Shown here: one piece after another, positions 46,138 to 52,768 of the stretch
How the letters are laid out: every line of letters starts with the position of its first letter
How positions within the stretch are numbered: position 1 is the first letter of the stretch
From: Flavobacterium jumunjinense
Lineage (GTDB): Bacteria > Bacteroidota > Bacteroidia > Flavobacteriales > Flavobacteriaceae
Length of the DNA stretch: 64,000 nt
Direction: 5' to 3'
NCBI RefSeq assembly: GCF_021650975.2
Contig: NZ_CP091285.1
Location: 3,844,001 to 3,908,000, forward strand
Made by a program: the position numbers and the translations under genes
The notes under the pieces: generated by a model
Told to the model about the DNA's origin: nothing
The model's database searches: none
What the model saw: the letters and a program-made list of their open reading frames with translations, nothing else

Positions 46138-46626
46138 ATGAGAATTAAAGCCTATTTACTGAATTGCTTTCTTCTTTTACTTCCAATTATACTATGGAAT
46201 ATCATTCTTATTGACTATTTACCCGAAAGTTATAGTACTGCTATATTTGACAATAATATTCCAAAGTTAATTAGTTATAGCGAAATCATTCTGCGATTTA
46301 TACTATTTGCACTTCCTATATTCATGAAGCTTTCTATAAAAACGAAATTGCAAAAAATTGGTCTTTTAGCTTATTGTATCGGACTCATTTTATACTTTTC
46401 TTCATGGATTATTATGATTACAAATCCTCAATCTAATTGGAGTCAAAGTCAAATTGGATTTATGGCTCCAGCATATACAACCCTATTCTTTTTTATAGGC
46501 ATCGGACTAATTGGTAACAAAGCTTTTTTCAAATTCCCATATCTCTCTCTGATTTATATTTTTCTGTCATTACTATTTGTTATATCACATTCAACGCACG
46601 CATATATTGTCTACATGAGATTGTAA
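46138..46626 (+). CDS. Multi-pass membrane protein, unknown
   Basis: A 162-residue protein with five membrane segments (about 5-24, 47-62, 73-92, 104-120, 130-150). No family recognised. Short cytoplasmic loops carry KLSIKTKLQK. Monocistronic, followed by a C junction. Confidence 0.68.
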   Translation: MRIKAYLLNCFLLLLPIILWNIILIDYLPESYSTAIFDNNIPKLISYSEIILRFILFALPIFMKLSIKTKLQKIGLLAYCIGLILYFSSWIIMITNPQSNWSQSQIGFMAPAYTTLFFFIGIGLIGNKAFFKFPYLSLIYIFLSLLFVISHSTHAYIVYMRL

Positions 46627-46860
46627 TAATTATAATCTCCTGAAATCATTAGGATTCGCTAAACACTAGTACCAATAATTAAAAGGCGATACCATATATT
46701 ACCTCAAAAAATAATTTTAATTTCGGTTATAAAAATCCTTAATCAAGTTTTTTAGTGTAGCTTAAAACCGCTATTTTTACTTCAATTTCTAATACAAATT
46801 AAAATAAACAGAGGTTTTAGAAAAACTGACTTTATATTCAATTTAAACGAAACTTATAAA
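46627..46860 (+). repeat. Cassette junction C3
   Basis: C-family right half: AAGTTTTTTAGTGTAGC, TTAAAACCGC, TTTT-N19-TATTTTTA (46749-46779), CTTCAATTTCTAATACAAAT, AACAGAGGTTTTAG. About 70 bases are almost identical to C6, pointing to recent copying. Confidence 0.7.
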
Positions 46861-46863
46861 TAA

Positions 46864-47484
46864 ATGCTGGATTCTGGAAGTAAAATGGAAATTGTCCAAT
46901 TAATTATTGGCATAATAGTTATCGTATCACTTAAATTTATAATAATTAAAATAATTTATAATAGAATCCGAATATCAAAACTAACAAGAGAAGAATTGAG
47001 ATTCGATTCCATTCGTCCAATCTATAAAAAATTGAAACTTGGAGAAATTCCCAAAATTTCAATAATTGAAAAATATGCAAATAGTTTAGAAAGCAGAACT
47101 TTAACTTATAATCTTCTAAACAAATTCAATAAGGCAGAATTGTTTCCGAAAGAATTATTGACAATTGAAAAATTTTCTGAAAGTTATTTAGCAAATTGGC
47201 TTAACATGAATGATGATTTTGATAATTTTCCAGATGAAATTGTTTTTGAAAATAAAATGGAATTAAAAAATGAAATAACTATTTTGGTTTTTAAATTCAA
47301 GACTTATGAACCTCACATTTTTGCTGAAAAAGATTGGCTAAAAGGTTATATAGGGTATAAATCATCTGAAATTAATTCATTTAAAGATCCAGAAATTATT
47401 ATGAGTAATTTAAGTAATGAAAATTTAACGGATAGTGATTTAGAAAAGACAATTGAATTACAAAAACTGCCTGCTAACAGCTAA
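46864..47484 (+). CDS. Membrane-anchored protein, unknown function
   Basis: A 206-residue protein with one N-terminal membrane segment (about 9-30) and a soluble helical domain (KLTREELRFDSIRPIYKKLKLGEIPKI; FSESYLANWLNMNDDFDNFPDEI). The stop codon lies beside CTGCTAACAGCTAACG of the next junction. An ATG at 46885 is an alternative start. Confidence 0.65.
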   Translation: MLDSGSKMEIVQLIIGIIVIVSLKFIIIKIIYNRIRISKLTREELRFDSIRPIYKKLKLGEIPKISIIEKYANSLESRTLTYNLLNKFNKAELFPKELLTIEKFSESYLANWLNMNDDFDNFPDEIVFENKMELKNEITILVFKFKTYEPHIFAEKDWLKGYIGYKSSEINSFKDPEIIMSNLSNENLTDSDLEKTIELQKLPANS

Positions 47485-47705
47485 CGTTTATTCATTTGTT
47501 CTTATTGTTTTTTAAGGCATTCATCATCACTTTGCAAGTTGTTGAGCTCAAAGAATGAAAGGATTTGTTTTTTGGCTACTCCCAATTAATTTTAAAAGAT
47601 TGCATTCAAAAAAGTTTCTTGTGTAGCTTAAAACCGTTATTTTTACTTAATAAATTATAATCTAAATTAATACAGACGGAGGTTTTTAGACAAACTGATG
47701 TTATG
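47475..47705 (+). repeat. Cassette junction C4
   Basis: Complete C-family repeat. Left: CTAACAGCTAACGTTTATTC, TTCTTATTGTTTTTTAAGGC, ATTCATCATCACTTTGC; middle GGCTACTCCCAATTAATTT; right: TGTGTAGCTTAAAACCG, TTATTTTTAC, GACGGAGGTTTTTAGAC, then GTTATGTGC, partly paired with GCATAAAAC after the next gene. Confidence 0.75.
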
Positions 47706-47744
47706 TGCTATTCAATGAAACCACTAAATTCAAGAGTAATTAAT

Positions 47745-48326
47745 ATGAAAAAATATTTTGTCTGTTTTCTTTTAATTCAATTATTTGGATGTAAAAATGA
47801 AAATAATTGCGAGCAAGATTTAAAAAAAGCTAATGAAGAAATTATTGCACTAAAAAAACGAATACTTGAAACAAAAACTGTAGACAGCGTATTTTCTGTC
47901 GTTGATACTTTGCCAAAAAATTATTTAATAAATAATTCTGGGCAAAAAAAGAGTTTTAAGCCAAATATGATAGAGCTTAAAAATGCTGAAATTATTTATA
48001 AAGGAGAGAACGATAATCTTGCATGGCTTCATTTGGAAGTTACGAATACATTGTCAAGAGATATAAAAAGTATTATGATAAAAATTCATAGTGTTGACTG
48101 TGATAACTCAGATGACGAATATATTGAAGAGTTTACAGTTATTCGCCAAAACGCTACTAAGACAATAGAAATTCAGATATCTTCACAAATTATACATGAC
48201 AAAATTATGAACTGCTATAAACATCCTCCAGTTATTGAAATCACAGATGCGATATTAATAACAGGCGAAAGATATCCAAATACAAAAGGAAGAAATTATT
48301 ACAAGTATGAAGGGCAATCTAATTGA
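47745..48326 (+). CDS. Lipoprotein with coiled coil, unknown
   Basis: About 193 residues; lipobox LIQLFGC (Cys about 13). A coiled coil (CEQDLKKANEEIIALKKRI) precedes a beta-rich region (EIIYKGENDNLAWLHLEVTNTLSRDI) resembling an extracytoplasmic FxLYD-like domain. The ATG at 47745 gives the signal; the ATG at 47703 lies in the junction. Confidence 0.7.
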   Translation: MKKYFVCFLLIQLFGCKNENNCEQDLKKANEEIIALKKRILETKTVDSVFSVVDTLPKNYLINNSGQKKSFKPNMIELKNAEIIYKGENDNLAWLHLEVTNTLSRDIKSIMIKIHSVDCDNSDDEYIEEFTVIRQNATKTIEIQISSQIIHDKIMNCYKHPPVIEITDAILITGERYPNTKGRNYYKYEGQSN

Positions 48327-48600
48327 CAATTATAAATTTCAAAAAACAATGAACAGCATAAAACGGCTAAGATTTATTCATCAATTTTTATTGTTTTTTA
48401 AGGCATTCATCATCACTCCGAGAATCGTTGGTCTTGAAAAGCCAACAATGAAGAGATTGGGATTTTAGCTACTCCCAATTAATGTTGAAAGATTACATTA
48501 AAAAATGTTTTTTAGTATAGCTAATTCCGTTATTCTTACTTTTAAATTGAATCTAAAATAACACAAACGGAGGTTTTTAGACAAAATCAGGTTGTGTACA
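48327..48600 (+). repeat. Cassette junction C5
   Basis: Complete C-family repeat: GCATAAAACGGCTAAGATT at left, TTTATTGTTTTTTAAGGC, ATTCATCATCACTCCGAG, GCTACTCCCAATTAATG, TTTTTTAGTATAGC, a CTTACTTTTAA region, AAACGGAGGTTTTTAGAC. The right core GTTGTGTACA (48591-48600) pairs 9/10 with TGCACACAAC (49416-49425). Confidence 0.78.
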
Positions 48601-48616
48601 ATTAAAAAAACAATGA

Positions 48617-49414
48617 ATGAATAATATTTATAATGAGTTTTTCACTACACTTAAAGAATATTTAGTAACATTAGAAATTGACAAAAAACATAAAGGAATT
48701 GAAGGTTGTTCTTCTCAAGAAATCGAATCAATTGAAAAAAGAAAAGGCAATTTACCAATTGCTTATAAGGAATATTTGAAAAGTATTGGAAAAAAGTTCT
48801 TATTTGAATTTATGGATGCTGAGGATATGGCATTTGACGACCTAGATTATATTGAACAATTTGGGGGAAAAGTTTTTAAAACTAACCAATTTAAAATGGA
48901 AAGGCCATATATGGTTATTTCAGAAAGACGAAACGAATATATTACATTAATTTACCTTGACAAAGGAAACAATCCTAAAACTTGGATAATGAGTAAATAT
49001 TGGGATGAGGAGGAAAAAGGTAAAAATCTAGAAATAAGAACCGATTCATTTACAGATTTAATACTTGTTTTTTTTCAACAGTCACTAATTAATTTCCCAT
49101 TCACTTTTAACTGGGTTACCGAAGAAGACCAGAAGGACAAGGATGTTGTGGAAAAAAGATATATAAATTGGTTTAGAAATTTACAATCTATTGAAGAAAA
49201 AATAAAATCAAATAGTTCAAAAAACACACTTGTAAAGCAGTTAAACGATAAGTTTCTAGATTACTATCTTCCAAGTAAATCAACAATAATTGAAGAGTTA
49301 AATAAGTCTAATTTTGGAACAACAATAAATAATGTTAAAAAAACAGATAATATAGCCCCGCAAAATTCAAATAAAAATAAAATTATTAAATGGATAAAAA
49401 AGTTATTCAATTAA
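48617..49414 (+). CDS. SMI1/KNR4 (SUKH) family protein, probable immunity protein
   Basis: A 265-residue protein whose first 140 residues match the SUKH/SMI1-KNR4 fold: SSQEIESIEKRKGNLPIAYKEYLKSIGKKF, then an EDMAFDDLDYIEQFGG loop and MVISERRNEYITLIYL. SUKH proteins commonly neutralise nuclease toxins delivered by contact-dependent or type VI/VII/IX systems. Here it is an orphan in the cassette array, without a toxin beside it. Unit ends pair 9/10. Confidence 0.85.
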   Translation: MNNIYNEFFTTLKEYLVTLEIDKKHKGIEGCSSQEIESIEKRKGNLPIAYKEYLKSIGKKFLFEFMDAEDMAFDDLDYIEQFGGKVFKTNQFKMERPYMVISERRNEYITLIYLDKGNNPKTWIMSKYWDEEEKGKNLEIRTDSFTDLILVFFQQSLINFPFTFNWVTEEDQKDKDVVEKRYINWFRNLQSIEEKIKSNSSKNTLVKQLNDKFLDYYLPSKSTIIEELNKSNFGTTINNVKKTDNIAPQNSNKNKIIKWIKKLFN

Positions 49415-49415
49415 T

Positions 49416-49635
49416 TGCACACAACAGCTAAGGATTCGTTGCGTTCTTAGCACGACAAAGAAATTAATTTTAAACCCTTAAACAAACTCAGGACAAGCTC
49501 ACCTTTTACATTCCATTACTATAGCGATTTCGAAAAGTTTTTTAGTGTAGCTTAAAACCGCTATTTTTACTTCAATTTCTAATACAAATTAAAATAAACG
49601 GAGATTTTTAGACAAACTGATGTTACACGCAAGCT
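49416..49635 (+). repeat. Cassette junction C6
   Basis: Left TGCACACAACAGCTAAGG (diverged body: CTTAGCACGACAAAG, GACAAGCTCACC); right AAGTTTTTTAGTGTAGC, TTAAAACCGC, TATTTTTAC, CTTCAATTTCTAATACAAAT, AACGGAGATTTTTAGAC, right core GTTACACGC. Confidence 0.75.
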
Positions 49636-49644
49636 TAAAAAATT

Positions 49645-50349
49645 ATGGTTATGGAAGAAATATTAGATTATTTTCAAGGCAAAGAATATTTTGATGAACA
49701 TTCAGAATGGATAGATGAACATGTTGAAAAACATTTTCCGAATGAGGAAGTAAAAGTATTTCATGAGTTTATGTCATTGGATTTTAAATTACATGTCTAT
49801 TTTATTAAACCTAAAAATTTAAATTATAATATTTTATTGACAAGCGGAATAAGCAGTTTAGAAATGAATGTGCCAGAGATTGTAGAAGAAAAAGATAAAT
49901 ATAAGTTTGCAGAGTTGATGCTGTTAATTCCAAAAGATGTGGAATTTAATGAAGTTTATACTGGAGAAAACAAGAATGATTTTATAATTAAAATGCTAAA
50001 GGTTACCGGTAAATTTCCACATCAATATGATACTTGGTTAGGTATTGGGCATACTATTAGATATTCAGAAGATTTAGAAACTTATGGTACAGACACTAAC
50101 TTCGTTGGTGGTGTTATTTTACCTTCTGCAACTTTTGAAGAAGATTTTACAGAAATAAATAAAAATGGTAGAATTATTAATATTTACAGCTTTTTTCCTC
50201 TATATGAAAACGAACTAAACTACAAAATTGAAAATGGATACAATGCTCTATTAGATTTAATAATTAAAAACAATTGCTTGGAAATCTTAGACAACAATAG
50301 AAAAGATATAACTCCTAAAAAATCGTTTTGGAACAAATTGAAAAAATAA
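49645..50349 (+). CDS. Suppressor-of-fused (SUFU) domain protein, probable immunity protein
   Basis: A 234-residue protein with a bacterial SUFU-like domain: FMSLDFKLHVYFIKPKNLNYNILLTSGIS, then KFAELMLLIPKDVEF and DTWLGIGHTIRYSEDLETYG. Bacterial SUFU proteins are predicted immunity partners of polymorphic toxins. It is the second immunity-type gene in a row. ATGs at 49645 and 49651 are both possible starts. Confidence 0.85.
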   Translation: MVMEEILDYFQGKEYFDEHSEWIDEHVEKHFPNEEVKVFHEFMSLDFKLHVYFIKPKNLNYNILLTSGISSLEMNVPEIVEEKDKYKFAELMLLIPKDVEFNEVYTGENKNDFIIKMLKVTGKFPHQYDTWLGIGHTIRYSEDLETYGTDTNFVGGVILPSATFEEDFTEINKNGRIINIYSFFPLYENELNYKIENGYNALLDLIIKNNCLEILDNNRKDITPKKSFWNKLKK

Positions 50350-50355
50350 AAGCCA

Positions 50356-50387
50356 GTTGCTAACAGCTAAGGTTTATTCATTTCTTC
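50356..50387 (+). repeat. Cassette junction C7, left half (split by IS3 element)
   Basis: GCTAACAGCTAAGGTTTATTC is the C-family left half. It ends in TTC (50385-50387), which is repeated at 51699-51701 beyond the IS. Joining both flanks restores the C-family text seen at 47480-47515. Confidence 0.75.
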
Positions 50388-50427
50388 TGTCCCGTCCTGA
50401 AATAAGTTGACATAAAATCGACTTATT

Positions 50428-50820
50428 ATGAATAAATCAGAAAACAGGCCAGCAAAGCGTAGTCAACGCGATTATAATCTGGGCTTTAAATTAGCTGTTA
50501 TTTCTCAAGTAGAAAAAGGCGAACTTACCTATAAGCAAGCTCAAAAGAAGTATGGAATTCAAGGTAGAAGTACAGTTTTGGTTTGGTTAAGAAAATTTGG
50601 TAATTTAGATTGGAGTAACCCCAAGCTTTTGTTTATGGTCAAATCTAAAGAAACTCCAGCCCAAAGCATTAAAAGATTAGAGAAAGAATTAGCTGATGAG
50701 AAGCTTAAAAACACAGTGCTAAACACCATGATTGATATCTCAGATAGTCAATACGGTACTCAAATTAGAAAAAAGTTTTCACCCAAACCATCCGACGCAT
50801 CCAACAAGAAGAAGGCATAA
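50428..50820 (+). CDS. IS3-family OrfA (HTH protein)
   Basis: A 130-residue protein with an HTH (YNLGFKLAVISQVEKGELTYKQAQKKYGI) and a leucine-zipper-like coiled coil (SIKRLEKELADEKLKNTVL). It binds the IS ends. The slippery heptamer A AAA AAG at 50769-50775 lies in frame near its end; a -1 shift there enters the orfB frame, which is open from 50775. Confidence 0.92.
   Translation: MNKSENRPAKRSQRDYNLGFKLAVISQVEKGELTYKQAQKKYGIQGRSTVLVWLRKFGNLDWSNPKLLFMVKSKETPAQSIKRLEKELADEKLKNTVLNTMIDISDSQYGTQIRKKFSPKPSDASNKKKA
50769..50775 (+). promoter_or_regulatory. Programmed -1 frameshift site (A AAA AAG)
   Basis: In the orfA reading phase the heptamer reads A AAA AAG, the canonical slippery sequence of IS3-family elements. 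After a -1 slip the frame runs open (GTT TTC ACC ...) through the OrfB ATG at 50823. Confidence 0.8.
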
Positions 50821-50822
50821 GT

Positions 50823-51659
50823 ATGTCCAGAACTTGTAGATTGTTTGGGGTAAGCCGACAAGCTATTTATCAGCAGGAAGCACGTTGTTTAGAACGAGAG
50901 AAAGAATTATTAATAGTAAAGCAACTCGTTGAAAAACAAAGAAGAATTATGCCTCGATTAGGCACAAGAAAACTTTATTTTTTACTAGAACAATCTTTTG
51001 TTGAAAATAGAATTAAAATCGGGAGAGATGCATTTTTTGCTTATTTGAAAAGAGAAAAAATGCTAGTTAAACCAATGAAAAATTACACAAAAACCACCTT
51101 TTCTAAACACTGGTTACGTAAGTACCCCAATTTATTTAAAGATATCGATATCAACAGAATAGAACAGGTTTTTGTTAGTGACATAACTTATATAAAATCT
51201 AATAAAAGAACTCATTATCTATCATTAGTTACAGATGTTTTTAGCAGAAAAATAGTTGGTTATCATTTGAGTGATGACATGAGTGCAGAAAGTGTGGTTA
51301 AGGCCTTAAGAATGGCAGTAAAAAACAGAAAAACAAACCTTCAATTAATACATCACTCAGACAGAGGTTTACAATATTGTTCTAAAATTTATCAAAATGA
51401 ATTAACCAAAAATAATATTATTGCTTCTATGACCGATGGCTATGATTGTTATCAAAATGCTCTAGCGGAAAGAATAAATGGTATTCTAAAACAAGAATTC
51501 CTCATATACAAATGTAAATCAGGTGATGAACTTAACCTTTTAGTTAGAGAGTCTGTGGAATGCTATAATAGTAAAAGACCTCATTTGAGTTTAAATATGA
51601 AAACACCTAACTTTGTATATGAAAAAACCAGTGAAGTTAACTTCACTGGTTTTAATTAA
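50823..51659 (+). CDS. IS3-family OrfB (DDE transposase)
   Basis: A 278-residue integrase-type catalytic protein: FVSDITYIKSNKRTHYLSLVTDVF (first Asp), LIHHSDRGLQYCS (second Asp) and NALAERINGILKQEF (Glu). The functional transposase is expected as an OrfAB fusion made by -1 frameshifting at 50769-50775; the orfB frame is open back to 50775. It is intact. Confidence 0.93.
   Translation: MSRTCRLFGVSRQAIYQQEARCLEREKELLIVKQLVEKQRRIMPRLGTRKLYFLLEQSFVENRIKIGRDAFFAYLKREKMLVKPMKNYTKTTFSKHWLRKYPNLFKDIDINRIEQVFVSDITYIKSNKRTHYLSLVTDVFSRKIVGYHLSDDMSAESVVKALRMAVKNRKTNLQLIHHSDRGLQYCSKIYQNELTKNNIIASMTDGYDCYQNALAERINGILKQEFLIYKCKSGDELNLLVRESVECYNSKRPHLSLNMKTPNFVYEKTSEVNFTGFN
51624..51653. terminator. 30-bp perfect palindrome at the end of orfB
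   Basis: AAAACCAGTGAAGTT joined directly to its complement (two 15-base arms). It lies in the last codons of orfB and is followed by T-rich sequence, so it can act as a two-way terminator that shields the IS from outside transcription. Confidence 0.75.
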
Positions 51660-51698
51660 TTTATTGTAAAACTCGTCAACTTATTTTAGGACGACTCA

Positions 51699-51740
51699 TT
51701 CTTATTGTTTTTTTATTTGGTTTTAACACTAACTTCATAT
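51699..51740 (+). repeat. Cassette junction C7, right remainder
   Basis: TTC (51699-51701) plus TTATTGTTTTTTTATTTGG continues the interrupted C-family left half. The usual right half is absent; this is the array's right border. Confidence 0.6.
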
Positions 51741-51751
51741 AAGAACTGGCA

Positions 51752-52276
51752 TTATTTATTAACTATAGCTCTTTTTAATAATTTATGTTCAAGTTCTAAA
51801 ACTTCAAGTTTTATTTTTAACTGAGTTTGTTCGTATAAACTATACCTATTTAACGTTTCTATTGCTTTACTCTCTATTCTTGTTAAGGCCTCATATTCAA
51901 AACCCACAAACTCTTTTTTAGACAATGCTAAATGTACAAAGTCTATTGTTCGCAATGCAGCTTGGTATTTTTCTTCTACCTCGTTACACTTTTTTTCCAA
52001 ACGAAATTGCTTTATAGCAACATCTTTCAATTGTGCTTCCAGTTTTTCAAGTTGTTCCTGTTCTTGTCTTTCTACGGTCGCTTTTCTATGGACACTATCC
52101 AAAGGCAATTCATTTGCAATCTTTAATATAAAGCCAAATTTTTCTCTCGATTTAGCAGGCAAACCACGATATCCGATTTTATGCATCGACCATTGACTCC
52201 TACTCACATTAAGTAACATCGCCATTTCTTCTTGCGGTAGTATTATTTTTGTTTTAAAAATGGTTTCCTTTTTCAT
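51752..52276 (-). CDS. HTH-like, coiled-coil protein of unknown role
   Basis: A 174-residue minus-strand protein. The N-terminus (QEEMAMLLNVSRSQWSMHKIGYRGLPAKSREKF) looks like a helix-turn-helix of the Cro/XRE type, and residues about 70-170 are long charged helices forming a coiled coil (QEQEQLEKLEAQLKDVAIKQ). It could be a regulator. A palindrome at 52393-52413 upstream might be its operator. It faces the IS element across the array border. Confidence 0.68.
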   Translation of the reverse strand: MKKETIFKTKIILPQEEMAMLLNVSRSQWSMHKIGYRGLPAKSREKFGFILKIANELPLDSVHRKATVERQEQEQLEKLEAQLKDVAIKQFRLEKKCNEVEEKYQAALRTIDFVHLALSKKEFVGFEYEALTRIESKAIETLNRYSLYEQTQLKIKLEVLELEHKLLKRAIVNK

Positions 52277-52558
52277 ATCTAAATATTTATTTTGTAGTTA
52301 TGTTTTACTTTCGTTCCTAACATTTGTGTCATTATTTTTTAAAAAACACATTTGCCACGTTTTTTGTTTCAATTTCAAAAAAAAATTAAAAATTGCAACA
52401 AAAAGTGTTGCAAAATGAAATAATAAAGAGAAATGACACAAGAATTATGAAAATATAAAATGCTACTTTATCGTAAAACAAAAAAGATGCCAATCTATTT
52501 TGTTTAAAAAAATATAAATGAGTTTTACTAATAAAACAAACCTCTAAAAAACAAAAAA
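52277..52558. other. Intergenic region with palindrome
   Basis: A 282-base AT-rich stretch between the minus-strand HTH gene and the tyrS leader promoter. The only clear structure is the 8-bp inverted repeat TTGCAACA / TGTTGCAA with a 5-base spacer at 52393-52413. No coding frame is convincing. Confidence 0.5.
52393..52413. promoter_or_regulatory. Palindrome, possible operator
   Basis: TTGCAACA-AAAAG-TGTTGCAA is a perfect 8-bp dyad 117 bases upstream of the HTH gene's start and 146 before the tyrS leader promoter. Size and symmetry suit a dimeric regulator; no T run follows, so it is not a typical terminator. Confidence 0.4.
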
Positions 52559-52588
52559 TTGTATGAATGAAAAAAAATAGTACATTTG
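52559..52588 (+). promoter_or_regulatory. Promoter of the tyrS leader
   Basis: TTG at 52559-52561 (preceded by A rather than T), a 19-base spacer, then a perfect -7 element TACATTTG at 52581-52588. Transcription should start just before the leader ORF at 52596. Confidence 0.7.
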
Positions 52589-52595
52589 CATCAGA

Positions 52596-52700
52596 ATGAA
52601 AAAAATACAAAACATATCATTTATACTTTCAAACACAACCTATTATTGCTTAATAATGGGCAAAAAAGTATATGGATATAACACAAAACAACACCGTTGA
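52596..52700 (+). CDS. Tyrosine-rich leader peptide of tyrS (putative)
   Basis: A 34-codon ORF directly after a good promoter. It holds Tyr-Tyr (codons 16-17) and Tyr-x-x-Tyr... in VYGYN (codons 27 and 29), four Tyr codons in all, and ends 26 bases before a strong terminator hairpin that precedes tyrS. This is the layout of a transcription-attenuation leader peptide that senses charged tRNA-Tyr. The role is inferred from layout, not proven. Confidence 0.55.
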   Translation: MKKIQNISFILSNTTYYCLIMGKKVYGYNTKQHR

Positions 52701-52726
52701 TATAAAATAATAAATCTATAACACTA

Positions 52727-52757
52727 AGCCCGAACAGAACTGTTCGGGCTTTTTTTA
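52727..52757 (+). terminator. Strong terminator/attenuator before tyrS
   Basis: 11-bp GC-rich arms AGCCCGAACAG / CTGTTCGGGCT followed by seven T. It lies between the leader ORF and tyrS (ATG at 52769), so it most likely controls readthrough into tyrS. Confidence 0.88.
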
Positions 52758-52768
52758 TTTAAAACAAA

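Larger units (their letters stand above)
50388..51698 (+). mobile_element. Complete IS3-family insertion sequence
   Basis: A 1311-bp element with imperfect terminal repeats (TGTCCCGTCCTGAAATAAG at left; the right end reads TGAGTCGTCCTAAAATAAG on the complement; 20 of 24 bases match). It has a 3-bp target duplication TTC. Two overlapping-phase genes orfA and orfB and a frameshift signal fit the IS3/IS150 group. It is inserted in cassette junction C7. Confidence 0.92.

Noticed and set aside
18190..50387. Dispersed MITEs or REP elements instead of cassette junctions
   Set aside because: Such elements would not make the start and end of each unit complementary in a way that differs from unit to unit, yet this is what is seen. 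A MITE origin of the repeat bodies remains possible.
18190..51740. Integron integrase gene within the window
   Set aside because: No tyrosine-recombinase frame (R..HxxR..Y pattern) was found; the only recombinases are the IS4 and IS3 transposases.
18190..51740. Prophage or conjugative element
   Set aside because: No capsid, portal, terminase, relaxase or conjugation genes are present.
52727..52757. Plain terminator of an upstream gene
   Set aside because: The nearest upstream gene runs the other way; the only transcript it can end is the leader from the 52559 promoter, hence the attenuator reading.
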